Origin: JAJDNW01 sp039714495
GTDB taxonomy: Bacteria > Desulfobacterota > Desulfobacteria > Desulfobacterales > B30-G6
Assembly (NCBI GenBank): GCA_039714495.1
Contig: JBDLJD010000065.1
Span: forward strand, 1 to 23,199
Direction of reading: 5' to 3'
DNA length: 23,199 nt
How positions within the stretch are numbered: position 1 is the first letter of the stretch; each line of letters opens with the position of its first letter. The notes under the pieces are model-generated. The model did no database searches, was not told the origin of the DNA, and saw only the letters and a program-made list of their open reading frames with translations. The translations under genes and the position numbers were made by a program. Shown one piece after another: positions 1 to 6,857 of this stretch.

Positions 1-159
1 GGTGTCGGGTTTCGGGTGTCAGGCTGCTCATAGCTATCAGCAGGACGTTTGTGATTCGATGTTGGAAGTTGGATCTGACATCCGTCCACCGAGGTTCTGC
101 CATCTGTAGTTCCGGTCTCTGGGGTTCTGTAGTTCTGTCCTCTGGGGCTCCGACCTCTG
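1..159 (-). repeat. Degenerate purine-rich intergenic repeat, copy 1
   Basis: Gene-free stretch downstream of the DUF190 gene. It consists of loosely repeated short words (TCTGTAGTTC, TTCTG, CTCTGGGG) on the plus strand, so it reads purine-rich (CAGAGGACAGA, CTACAGA) in the sense of the upstream minus-strand gene. It shares the exact 11-mers TGTCGGGTTTC (3-13) and TCTGTCCTCTG (134-144), inverted, with the block at 2343-2640. GCTCATAGCT at about 27-36 belongs to another short repeat family seen again near 17783. No coding signal was found. Confidence 0.55.
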
Positions 160-501
160 TCACTTAGGATCCTTGTGCCGGTAAAAGCGCACATCCGCTT
201 TTTCAAGGGTGGCCAGCCCTACTTCGATGACGCTGTCTACCTCCCTTAGAAATGCTTCCAGGTTTTCTTTGGAATCCACTATTTCGATGATGACCGGCAG
301 GTCTTCGGAGAGGCGCAGGATTTTAGACGTGTGAATACGGCTGTTCGCCCCGAAGCCCATGATGCCTTTGGTTACCGTTGCCCCGGCCAGCCCTGATTCC
401 CGGGCCTTGACCACCAGCCATTCATAGAGCGGTTTGCCCTTGTGCTGAATGTTCTCGCCGATAAGAATACGCAGCAGGCAGCCTTCTTCTAGAAAAGTCA
501 T
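160..501 (-). CDS. DUF190 domain protein, partner of fluoride channel
   Basis: About 113 residues, the usual size for the DUF190 family, small alpha/beta proteins with a ferredoxin-like, PII-like fold. Visible family features are the start MTFLEEGCLLRILIGE, a GxPLYEWLVxKARE helix, GATVTKGIMGFG, and the strands DLPVIIEIVDS and DVRFYRHK. A longer reading frame opens at 543, but that would overlap fluC by 40 bp. The ATG at 501 sits after GGGGGTGA and 2 bp beyond the fluC stop, so I chose it. DUF190 genes are often found beside crcB/fluC; the biochemical role is not established, and a regulatory or accessory role in fluoride export is inference. It is co-transcribed with fluC. Confidence 0.85.
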   Translation of the reverse strand: MTFLEEGCLLRILIGENIQHKGKPLYEWLVVKARESGLAGATVTKGIMGFGANSRIHTSKILRLSEDLPVIIEIVDSKENLEAFLREVDSVIEVGLATLEKADVRFYRHKDPK

Positions 502-503
502 GT

Positions 504-887
504 TCACCCCCACAGGCCATGCGCCATTGCCCTGCCGCACCACACCGCCGTCAAGCCGATAAATATCTGTGCGCCGATGTTGGCTGCGGCCAGGATAAAG
601 GCTGAATCACGCATCAGTTCAAAGGTTTCATTGCCAAAGGTTGAATAGGTGGTCAGCGACCCCAGCAAGCCGATGGCCAGAAACAGCCGGGTTTCCGGCG
701 TGAACAGCCCACGCGTCTCCACCAGGTAAGAAAGCAGGCCGATAAAAAAACAGCCGATCACGTTCACCCCCAGCGTCCCAAAAGGAAAGCTGATGCTCCT
801 GGAAGCCGACTGGATGGCGCCGCTGATACTGTAGCGCAAGATCGCGCCCACAAATCCACCCAACCCGATAATCAACAATTTAATCAT
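504..887 (-). CDS. fluC: Fluoride ion channel FluC (CrcB)
   Basis: The 127-residue product matches the normal length of FluC/CrcB, the dual-topology homodimeric inner-membrane channel that exports fluoride. Four hydrophobic helices are visible. Family signatures are GLGGFVGAILRYSIS at the N terminus, FPFGTLGVNVIGCFFIG in helix 2 with the conserved Asn, and GLLGSLTTYSTFGNETFEL in helix 3, including the central TTYSTF break that holds the sodium site and the phenylalanine residues lining the fluoride path. The start is ATG with AGGATAAAG upstream. It is the first gene of a two-gene unit with the DUF190 gene. I looked for a crcB-type fluoride riboswitch in the upstream 300 bp and did not find one. 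Confidence 0.95.
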   Translation of the reverse strand: MIKLLIIGLGGFVGAILRYSISGAIQSASRSISFPFGTLGVNVIGCFFIGLLSYLVETRGLFTPETRLFLAIGLLGSLTTYSTFGNETFELMRDSAFILAAANIGAQIFIGLTAVWCGRAMAHGLWG

Positions 888-1202
888 TCTTTATCCTGCT
901 TTCACCCTTGAATATTATGACAATGGTCATTAATTCTCAGAAATGCATACGCTTGGCAAGCCTTACATTACAGCGATTCCCCATGTTGACCAGGCCATTG
1001 CGTGTGCATTTTATGACTACAGACCCCACCAAATATGTACCCGTATTACCATCAAGTATATGCCCCCAAAACATACCACGGAAAAATATTACTAAATTAC
1101 AAGTAGTTATATTGAATGGCATTCTGGCATGAATCTTGGAAATGATATTGGGTTCGATCTTTTTCCAACAAAGCCACATACCCTATAAAAGAAGGATAAA
1201 TC
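888..1202. other. Divergent intergenic region fluC / KASIII
   Basis: 315 bp between divergent genes. Nothing beyond ribosome-binding sites is recognised: AAGAAGGATAAATC precedes the ATG at 1203, and AGGATAAAG precedes the fluC ATG. Two short open frames here (908-1132 plus, 937-1179 minus) overlap each other and have no family-like sequence. No fluoride riboswitch consensus and no clear terminator are seen. Both promoters presumably lie here. Confidence 0.5.
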
Positions 1203-2342
1203 ATGGCATCAAATGAATTAAATTCCGTGGTCATTTCCGGAACCGGTTTGTTTACACCGGAAAATGTGATCACCAACGAGGAACTGGTTGCCGCTTACAA
1301 CGCCTGGGCCAACAAATACAATGATGTGCATGCGGAAGAGATCAGGCAGGGTGAACTAGACGCCAAACCTTTATCCTCTGCGGAATTCATTGCCAAAGCC
1401 AGCGGCATCAAGCAGCGGTTCGCCTACATCAAAGACGGGATTCTGGACATCGACAGGATGCGGCCGCGCATAGCGGAACGGTCCGAAGCCGAGCTTTCAA
1501 ATCAGGCGGAAATTGCGATCCATGCTGCCCGCGACGCCCTTAAGGCCGCCGGGAAAACCGCGGCCGACATCGATGCGGTGGTAGTTTCCTGTGCCTATAC
1601 CCAGCGCTCCTATCCGGCCATCGCCATCGAGGTCCAGAACGCCCTTAAAATCGAAGGGTTCGCCTTTGACATGCTGGTAGCCTGTTCAGCAGCCACCTTT
1701 GCCCTGCAACGCGCCTACGAGATGGTAACGGCCGGCACTGCCGGTTGTGTCCTCTTGATCAATCCCGAATTGACTTCACCCCAGGTCAACTACCAGGACC
1801 GGGACAGCCACTTCATTTTCGGGGACGTTGCCACGGCCGCCATCGTGGAAAGATCCGATACCTGCACGGCTTCCCAGAGCTATGAAATCCTCAGCACCAG
1901 GGCCTTGACCAAATTTTCCAGCAATGTCCGCTCCAATATGGGTTACCTCAGCCGTGTCAACGATGTGGATCCCTTTGGTGAAGACAAGCTTTTTCACCAG
2001 AACGGCCGCCGGGTGTTCAAGGAGGTCTGCCCAATGGCTGATCGTCATATTCGCGGGCATTTGGAGAGCCTGGGCATCGCCGTCGAAGACATCGCGCGCT
2101 GGTGGCTGCACCAGGCCAACATCAACATGAATCACATGATCATCCACCGCCTGCTCGGGAGGGAAGCAACCCTTGAGGAGGCGCCTATCATTCTCGACCG
2201 CTATGCCAACACGGCCTCGGCGGGCTCCATCATCGCCTTTCACCTGCACAAGGACGATCTGGCCGTGGGCGACCTCGGGGTAATCAGTTCCTTTGGAGCA
2301 GGATACTCCATTGGAAGCCTCATTGTGAAAAAAATCAGGTAG
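1203..2342 (+). CDS. Beta-ketoacyl-ACP synthase III-like (FabH family)
   Basis: A thiolase-fold condensing enzyme of 379 residues, longer than housekeeping FabH (about 317-330). The Cys-His-Asn triad of KASIII is visible: Cys161 in LVACSAATFAL, His303 in WLHQANINMN and Asn336 in YANTASAGSI; FGAGYSIGSL closes the fold. The additional length sits in an insertion near residues 30-90, including ELVAAYNAWANKYN and SSAEFIAKASGIKQRF. This matches the subgroup typified by Pseudomonas PA3286, which primes fatty-acid synthesis from medium-chain acyl-CoA. That substrate is inference here. A crotonase gene follows convergently, fitting acyl-CoA chemistry. The start is ATG with AAGGATAAATC upstream. The product could instead act in a secondary lipid pathway. 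Confidence 0.85.
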   Translation: MASNELNSVVISGTGLFTPENVITNEELVAAYNAWANKYNDVHAEEIRQGELDAKPLSSAEFIAKASGIKQRFAYIKDGILDIDRMRPRIAERSEAELSNQAEIAIHAARDALKAAGKTAADIDAVVVSCAYTQRSYPAIAIEVQNALKIEGFAFDMLVACSAATFALQRAYEMVTAGTAGCVLLINPELTSPQVNYQDRDSHFIFGDVATAAIVERSDTCTASQSYEILSTRALTKFSSNVRSNMGYLSRVNDVDPFGEDKLFHQNGRRVFKEVCPMADRHIRGHLESLGIAVEDIARWWLHQANINMNHMIIHRLLGREATLEEAPIILDRYANTASAGSIIAFHLHKDDLAVGDLGVISSFGAGYSIGSLIVKKIR

Positions 2343-2640
2343 GGCTGCGCGCAGTTGTTGCCGGAATGCCAAGACAGATAGCCAGAGGACAGAGAACGGA
2401 GGCCAGAGTGTCAGAGGACGGCCGTGCCAGCAGGTAATAGGGAGTAGTCATTCCCGCGAAGGCGGGAATCCAGAGCTACAGATCCACAGACCAACAGCGT
2501 TTCAGAACCTCAGAGCCCCAAAGAACGGAGGACAGAAGCCGGAGATTGGAGGCTGGAGAACAGGCGATATAAACCAATAAAAGTGACAACTTCAAATCAG
2601 GACTTGGCCCTCGTGAGCTGCAGCCTGAAACCCGACATTT
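2343..2640 (+). repeat. Degenerate purine-rich intergenic repeat, copy 2
   Basis: Almost 300 bp between two convergent genes, filled with loosely repeating AG-rich words (CAGAGGACAGA at 2383-2393, GAACGGAGG, CCAGAG, GAGGACAGA, GGAGATTGGAGG). GAAACCCGACA at 2627-2637 and CAGAGGACAGA are the exact reverse complements of words in the block at 1-159, so the two blocks are inverted relatives. In both, the purine-rich strand is the sense strand of the gene that ends just upstream. No reading frame of note and no terminator with a U-run. Confidence 0.55.
2450..2469. repeat. REP/dRS3-like palindrome
   Basis: ATTCCCGC (2450-2457), loop GAAG, GCGGGAAT (2462-2469): a perfect 8-bp stem with a four-base loop, followed by CCAG. 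The ATTCCC-N8-GGGAAT form is a widespread dispersed intergenic palindrome in Proteobacteria, called dRS3 in Neisseria. It sits inside the purine-rich repeat block between convergent genes. Only one copy was seen in this window. Confidence 0.7.
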
Positions 2641-2651
2641 CTGCGGTGGGA

Positions 2652-3428
2652 TTAAAATTCAGGCCGCTTCTTTTCCATGAAAGCGGAAATCCCTTTGCGC
2701 GTTTCTCCGGTATGAGCTAGCCCCTGCATGAGTTCGGGTTCACAGACTAGCATGTCCCCAAAACCCAGCATGGACGCCCCCTGGACGATCTTTTTGGTCA
2801 GACGGATGCTGGTGGGGCTCTTGGAGGCTATCTTGGCAATAAAGTTTTGCGTGGCTTCCTCCAGGGCCTCGGTTTCCACGATGATATTGGCGAGGTTCAG
2901 CCGACGGGCTTCCTGGGCATCGATGGGGTCGCAGGTCATGACGATCTCCATGGCCTTGGAGGCACCCACCATTCTGACCAGTCTGGGCGTACACCCCCAC
3001 GTATAGAAGGTGCCGATCTGTGTCTCCGGTACAATAAAGAAACTCTCTTCAGCCATGATGCGAAAATCACAGGCCTGGGCTACGGCCATGCCGGCACCGC
3101 AGACAATACCGCGCAAGGTAGCTACGGTTATCTGCTCTAGATTCTCGATGCTTTTCATCAGATCTTGTCCCAGCAGCTGGTTTTTGCGGGCGTCTTCAGC
3201 CGTGAAGCCGCGGTCATTGATCTCCTTCAAGTCAATACCACCTGAGAAATGATCGCCCCTGGCGTCCAGGATGATGAAGCGGGCGGTTGTATTCTCTCTC
3301 TGGCTCGAAAATGCATGGATCAATTCACGCATCATGCGCTCATTGAACAGGTTCAGCTTCGGCCGGTTTAAGGCCACGGTGACGATTTCTCCTGCCTGGT
3401 TGACTTCTATGGATTCATATTCCTGCAA
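2652..3428 (-). CDS. Enoyl-CoA hydratase/isomerase (crotonase) family protein
   Basis: 258 residues, standard crotonase length. It shows the first oxyanion-hole strand (GDHFSGGIDLKEI, residues about 58-70), the second oxyanion loop (RGIVCGAGMAVAQACDFRI, about 105-123) and the C-terminal KKxxQGASMLGF...GISAFMEKKRPEF. Aligned to rat enoyl-CoA hydratase through the CD and PE anchors, the position of Glu144 is alanine, while the second glutamate (Glu164) is kept in VPETQIGTF. A classical two-glutamate hydratase is therefore doubtful; isomerase, hydrolase or dienoyl-CoA-type chemistry is possible. The start is TTG, chosen because AGGAGG lies 5 bp upstream and no nearby in-frame ATG fits. Confidence 0.85.
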   Translation of the reverse strand: MQEYESIEVNQAGEIVTVALNRPKLNLFNERMMRELIHAFSSQRENTTARFIILDARGDHFSGGIDLKEINDRGFTAEDARKNQLLGQDLMKSIENLEQITVATLRGIVCGAGMAVAQACDFRIMAEESFFIVPETQIGTFYTWGCTPRLVRMVGASKAMEIVMTCDPIDAQEARRLNLANIIVETEALEEATQNFIAKIASKSPTSIRLTKKIVQGASMLGFGDMLVCEPELMQGLAHTGETRKGISAFMEKKRPEF

Positions 3429-3564
3429 TTATTCCTCCTATGGACAAAAGGTTGTCTTGGAAATGTGGAAACCAGATCGTGAATCATGCCTTACCATAGA
3501 TACCACAATCCAACGGTTAATAACATTATCTATTCTTTTGCATGTTGTTTATGCCACCTTGGGG

Positions 3565-3594
3565 TTGACATAACACCCTTGGATATTTTAAGAT
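3565..3594 (+). promoter_or_regulatory. Candidate sigma-70 promoter
   Basis: TTGACA (3565-3570) is a perfect -35 hexamer, followed after 18 bp by TAAGAT (3589-3594), four of six to the -10 consensus. It points toward the GYD gene, which would give a leader of about 300 nt containing the inverted boxes at 3751-3845. A shorter promoter nearer the gene is equally possible. Confidence 0.35.
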
Positions 3595-3750
3595 AAAAGA
3601 ATCAAATCGGATCAAAACTACTCTTAGCCTCACGTCGCTTCTTCTTCTCTCGCGCTATTGAAGCAACAGAATCGCCCATTTAGCGAAAAGACTTCTGAAC
3701 AAATTTTCATGCTCGAGCGCGCACAACGAAGCAGAAAACATCGTTTTTTA

Positions 3751-3845
3751 TCATTAGAAACGTCGCCAACGTATAAATAGCTTTACGTCCTATTCATATC
3801 TATCTGGTTCAAACGCGTTAAAAGACGAGGCCTGTTTCTAATAAT
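3751..3845. promoter_or_regulatory. Paired inverted TCATTAGAAAC boxes, site A
   Basis: TCATTAGAAACGT at 3751-3763 and TGTTTCTAATAAT at 3833-3845 form an inverted repeat with a 69-bp spacer. The right box ends 68 bp before the GYD start codon. A second site with the same boxes, the same 69-bp spacer and an unrelated interior lies at 16203-16297, upstream of the DUF2892 gene. The function is unknown. Binding by a dimeric or looping regulator, or an RNA stem in the leader, are inferences. Confidence 0.5.
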
Positions 3846-3913
3846 CCGCGACCATCCTGATGTAGCAGTTAAGGCCAGAATAACAACACTGAAAATGAAA
3901 GGGGGGCTTGCCA

Positions 3914-4207
3914 ATGTCTATCTTTTTAATGTTCGGGCGTTATTCATCAGAAGCAGCCAAGGATATCAGTCCTGAGCGGACAGAAAAGGTCCGTGAAACA
4001 ATCAAGAATAATAGTGGGAAAATAATATCCATGTATGCCGTTATGGGTGAGCATGATCTCGTTTTCACGGTTGATTTCCCAGACCAAAAAAACGCTATGG
4101 CCGCATCTGTTGCATTGTATAGACTAACAGGTATCCATTTCACGACATCTGCTGTGGTGGATGTGGAGCAGTTCGATACGCTTATTGCGGAAGCCAAGCA
4201 AATATAG
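3914..4207 (+). CDS. GYD domain protein
   Basis: About 97 residues, the normal size of the GYD family (small alpha/beta, ferredoxin-like dimers of unknown function). Family features are the N-terminal strand SIFLMFGRYS, a helix ERTEKVRETIKNNSGKI, the strand ISMYAVMGEHDLVFTVDFPD with the conserved Gly-x-x-Asp turn, a helix AMAASVALYRLTG, and a last strand FTTSAVVDVEQFD. The frame is open from a TTG at 3908, but the ATG at 3914 has AGGGGGG seven bases upstream and is the better start. It stands alone between long intergenic regions. The inverted box pair upstream suggests specific regulation shared with the DUF2892 gene at 16189. Confidence 0.85.
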   Translation: MSIFLMFGRYSSEAAKDISPERTEKVRETIKNNSGKIISMYAVMGEHDLVFTVDFPDQKNAMAASVALYRLTGIHFTTSAVVDVEQFDTLIAEAKQI

Positions 4208-4531
4208 ACGCATCTCCAAATAAGTAGATACCCGGGTCAGGAGGGCCCGGCACTGGTGTCACCCATAGGGGTGTAGTCAGTTTAAAAGCAATCTTTGGAG
4301 TAATGGAGTAATGGGTGATGGATAGCGGATTGTGTTTTTCAGGCCATAACCCATCCAACAAACGTAGTGGGCCTACCATCAAACCCAATATGCCAGTATT
4401 CCAGGGCATTTGTTTGTGGCCAGACCCAACGTCTCTGGCCTGGCCTAGAGGACCAAGTTCTTAAGACGTAACCACACATTCCTAAAATTTGAACCGCTCA
4501 GTTTAAGTATAAGCCAAAAGGAGGAATGGTC
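4208..4531. other. Intergenic region with short repeats and hairpins
   Basis: A gene-free stretch of about 320 bp. It holds a tandem duplication of TGGAGTAA (4296-4303 and 4304-4311) trailing into TGGGTGATGGATAG, a small hairpin CACCC/GGGTG near 4260-4273, and a perfect 7-bp hairpin GGCCAGA (4418-4424) / TCTGGCC (4434-4440) with a 9-nt loop. None has a U-tract, so they are poor intrinsic terminators. A minus-strand frame at 4182-4409 resembles no known protein and overlaps the GYD gene end. Confidence 0.45.
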
Positions 4532-4951
4532 ATGCATTTTAAACAGGGAGATCTATTCTGGGGTATGAGCAAGGATTTTGTGCAGGAGGCTATGGATATG
4601 TCCGAAAAATTATCCTGTGATGAAGGTGATATACTTTTCCAGGAAGGCGATCCGGCCGATCACTTTTTTATCCTTTTGAAGGGGCGGGTTCTGTTGAGCC
4701 ATGGAAAAGAAGGGCCAACCGTGCATATGGCAAGACACACCGGTGAGTTTATCGGATGGTCTACCCTTACCGGGCGTGAGTCTTTTTCAGCTTCCGGAAA
4801 GTGCCTGGAACCAACCAGCCTGCTGAAGTTTGAACGAGATAGGTTCCTGAGAATTCTCGAAACAAATTCTGAAAATGCCGCAATGCTTTTCAAACGCCTG
4901 GCCATAACGCTTGGGAAACGGCTTGTCCAAACATATCCCACCGCCGTCTGA
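4532..4951 (+). CDS. Orphan cyclic-nucleotide-binding (CRP-like) domain protein
   Basis: About 139 residues holding a single cNMP-binding beta-roll: GDILFQEGDPADHFFILLKGRVLLS near residues 33-57, then GEFIGWSTLTGRESFSASGKCLEPTSLLKF in the phosphate-binding-cassette position, then a C-terminal helix (RFLRILETNSENAAMLFKRLAITLGKRL). No helix-turn-helix, kinase or channel domain follows, so it is an effector-less sensor domain. The cassette keeps the Gly-Glu but lacks the arginine that binds the cyclic phosphate in CRP, so ligand binding is uncertain. The ATG at 4526 is only 1 bp from AGGAGG. The ATG at 4532, 7 bp away, is the better start. A diffusible partner protein is inferred. Confidence 0.8.
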   Translation: MHFKQGDLFWGMSKDFVQEAMDMSEKLSCDEGDILFQEGDPADHFFILLKGRVLLSHGKEGPTVHMARHTGEFIGWSTLTGRESFSASGKCLEPTSLLKFERDRFLRILETNSENAAMLFKRLAITLGKRLVQTYPTAV

Positions 4952-4968
4952 TTTGAAAAGGCGCTGGG

Positions 4969-5664
4969 CTAAAAAAACCGGAAGATAAAATCCAGACGCC
5001 AGATATCGAAATCAGAAGTTCCGGCGGCATTGTTGAAATCGATCCAGGTCTTGTTGTAGCTTCCCTGCATGCCGAATTGCCTGCTTATATCGACCCGTAT
5101 ACCAAGTCCTGCGCCGTAGCTCATGCCGTCTTCGGTCCTGGTCGGCACATATTCCGTGCATACGTATCCCCACCACGGGTCATACCAGCAATAATCCGAG
5201 GCAGGGGCATTCTGGATATTGGTATCTGCCAGGGTATAGCCGATCATGCCGGACACAAAAGGTGTAATGTTGTTATCGAGGATATAATAGATCCCATTTA
5301 ATGCAAAGGTCGATGTATCCAGTTTATTGCTGTAGCTGCGCGTTGAACCGTCTTGCCCGACGGCCGTGGCATCATAGCTGCGAGAACTCCACCTGAAGGA
5401 ACCGCCCAACTGGAGGTGGTCGTTAAAGTTATACCCCACACCAAAGCCAAGTCCGAAACCATCATCTACGTCCACCCTGGCCCCTTGTTGGCCGTCGATG
5501 GTTGCCGCTTGTGTATAGATCAGCGGCAGGTAGAAATCCCAGGTCCTGTTGCGGTCTGACTTCTGGAATACAGAGGATCCTCCTGCGCCCGCAGCAACAG
5601 GTGTGCTCAACCAGACAGCGGCGACAGTACATACGATCGCCATGATTTTTTTGTAGGTTCGCAT
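4969..5664 (-). CDS. Outer-membrane beta-barrel protein (OmpA/OprF-like barrel)
   Basis: 231 residues with a signal peptide (MRTYKKIMAIVCTVAAVWL, cleavage near PVAAGA) and alternating amphipathic strands with aromatic belts, such as TWDFYLPLIYTQAA, GFGLGFGVGYNFNDHLQLGGSF, STFALNGIYYIL and FVSGMIGYTLADT. It ends on WRLDFIFRFF, and a terminal Phe is the usual BAM recognition signal. Strand content fits an 8-stranded barrel. An extracellular loop carries a Trp/Tyr/Cys-rich DYCWYDPWWGYVC segment whose two cysteines could pair. The frame extends to 5769, but the start at 5664 has AGGAA upstream and begins the signal peptide. No C-terminal peptidoglycan-binding domain is present. It follows the 39-residue fragment on the same strand. 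Confidence 0.8.
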   Translation of the reverse strand: MRTYKKIMAIVCTVAAVWLSTPVAAGAGGSSVFQKSDRNRTWDFYLPLIYTQAATIDGQQGARVDVDDGFGLGFGVGYNFNDHLQLGGSFRWSSRSYDATAVGQDGSTRSYSNKLDTSTFALNGIYYILDNNITPFVSGMIGYTLADTNIQNAPASDYCWYDPWWGYVCTEYVPTRTEDGMSYGAGLGIRVDISRQFGMQGSYNKTWIDFNNAAGTSDFDIWRLDFIFRFF

Positions 5665-5686
5665 TAAAATCGTTCCTAGAGAATTG

Positions 5687-5806
5687 TCAACCTTGGAAAG
5701 TAATAGCAATATCGCAGAGCCTGGCAATCTCTTCATCGGAACACCCGATCTTCTGCCAGGCTGCCACAAGCGGACAAAACCCGAAATCTATGGACAGCTT
5801 TGACAT
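5687..5806 (-). pseudogene. 39-residue C-terminal remnant, ATC-hydrolase-like
   Basis: A short frame with a good ribosome-binding site (GGGAG, 5 bp before ATG). Its sequence includes FCPLVAAWQKIGCSDEEIA and RLCDIA. The CPLVxAWxxxGxSxEEIAxLCDIA pattern matches the C-terminal part of L-2-amino-thiazoline-4-carboxylic acid hydrolase family proteins as I remember them; the N-terminal part is absent and the tail stops early (ITFQG). It is either a decayed remnant or a small translated leader of the outer-membrane protein gene that begins 22 bp further on. Family assignment is from memory and unverified. Confidence 0.45.
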
Positions 5807-5855
5807 ATGTTCTCCCGTCTAAAGAGGTCAGCTTTCAATTTATCCCAACAATGAA

Positions 5856-6857
5856 CTATTGAAAATCAGCGAGTTTGTGCTTCAGCTCTTCAAATCGAGA
5901 ACCGATGTTTCCTATTATCTCATCCATTACTTCTTTTGTAGAATTCACTTCGGTGATCAACCCGGCAACCTGGCCACAGCAAATTTCACCGTCAGCCGCA
6001 TCCCCAAGGTGTTGCCCCCTGTATTGAGAGTGCTCATCCAGGTAATCTCTGAGTTCTTCAGGCGCAGCCCCGGACATTTTCATTTTTAAATACGTCTTTG
6101 TAAAATCGTTGACCAGGTCCCGTGCAAGCATGAAATCCTTTTGCAGAGAGACCGTGCAGGCGTCGGCGCCGCTAACGATCGCTTCCTTCACACGGGTATG
6201 GCTTTCAGATTCTCTGGTAGCCATGAAACGCGTCCCCATGTAGATACCATCTGCGCCCAGGGCGAGTGCGGCCATGACACCCCGCGTATCGCCAATCCCA
6301 CCGCCCGTGACAACAGGTATGTTCACCGCGTCTGCAACTATTGGCGTCAAGACAAAGGTCGTCAGTTCAGTAAAACCTTTATGGCCGCCAGCCTCAAAAC
6401 CTTCGCAGATAATTGCATTCACGCCTACTGCTTCGGCTTTTTTTGCATGCCTCGCGGTGGAAACGGCATGCATAACCTTGATGCCGGCTTCCTGAAGAAC
6501 CCGGGTGTATACCTCCGGTTTTCCCACGGATATGATGGCAACCGGAATTTGCTCTTCAATAACAACGTCGACAATCTTTTTTGAATATTTGACCATATCC
6601 CCAAAACCTACCGGGATATTCACAGCATAAGGTGCTTGCGTCAGGTTTTTTAATTTTCTTATCTGAACACGATATCTTTCTGCTGTCTCCTCAACATCCT
6701 GGGTGATATCATCAGCACCGGCGTTGGGTCCTATGGTCCCGAGCCCTCCATAATTGGACACAGCAGCTGCGAGGTCCACACCGCTCACCCAGTTCATGGG
6801 TGCTTGAATAATGGGATATCGAATTCCTAAAAGTTCACAAATCCGGTTATTGGCCAC
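5856..6857 (-). CDS. NAD(P)H-dependent flavin oxidoreductase (nitronate monooxygenase/FabK family)
   Basis: 333-residue TIM-barrel flavoenzyme. Characteristic segments are the N-terminal YPIIQAPMNWVSGVDLAAAV (residues about 14-33), GGLGTIG near 37-43, CEGFEAGGHKGF (151-162, with His159 at the catalytic histidine position of nitronate monooxygenases), PVVTGGGIGD (181-190, FMN phosphate loop) and ALALGADGIYMGTRF (197-211). FabK-type enoyl-ACP reductases share this fold, so the substrate (alkyl nitronate versus enoyl thioester) is open; acyl-chain genes nearby do not decide it. The start is GTG with AGGGGG upstream. An MFS gene lies upstream on the same strand across a 127-bp gap. Confidence 0.85.
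   Translation of the reverse strand: MANNRICELLGIRYPIIQAPMNWVSGVDLAAAVSNYGGLGTIGPNAGADDITQDVEETAERYRVQIRKLKNLTQAPYAVNIPVGFGDMVKYSKKIVDVVIEEQIPVAIISVGKPEVYTRVLQEAGIKVMHAVSTARHAKKAEAVGVNAIICEGFEAGGHKGFTELTTFVLTPIVADAVNIPVVTGGGIGDTRGVMAALALGADGIYMGTRFMATRESESHTRVKEAIVSGADACTVSLQKDFMLARDLVNDFTKTYLKMKMSGAAPEELRDYLDEHSQYRGQHLGDAADGEICCGQVAGLITEVNSTKEVMDEIIGNIGSRFEELKHKLADFQ

Larger units (their letters stand above)
3429..3913. other. Divergent intergenic region, crotonase / GYD protein
   Basis: Roughly 480 bp between divergent genes and without a believable gene. It contains a candidate plus-strand promoter (3565-3594), a pair of inverted boxes (3751-3845) and, next to the GYD gene, the strong ribosome-binding site AGGGGGG (3900-3906). 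The 3430-3480 part holds the AGGAGG serving the minus-strand crotonase. An open frame at 3271-3573 mostly overlaps the crotonase antisense and is not credible. Confidence 0.5.

Noticed and set aside
908..1179. Overlapping short frames on both strands upstream of the KASIII-like gene
   Set aside because: They overlap each other, lack good ribosome-binding sites, and fill the only available promoter space.
888..1202. Fluoride (crcB) riboswitch upstream of fluC
   Set aside because: I looked on the minus strand for the conserved GG-GAUGG and CUGAUG core elements and did not see them.
3751..3845. MITE or miniature transposon with terminal inverted repeats
   Set aside because: The second copy (16203-16297) has the same ends and length but an unrelated interior, and no target-site duplication is evident.
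4232..4250. CCGGG/CCCGG hairpin as the GYD-gene terminator
   Set aside because: Only 5 bp of stem, no T-tract, alternative pairings possible.
4182..4409. 75-codon minus-strand frame in the gap after the GYD gene
   Set aside because: No family resemblance, overlaps the GYD gene end, and spans tandem-repeat DNA.
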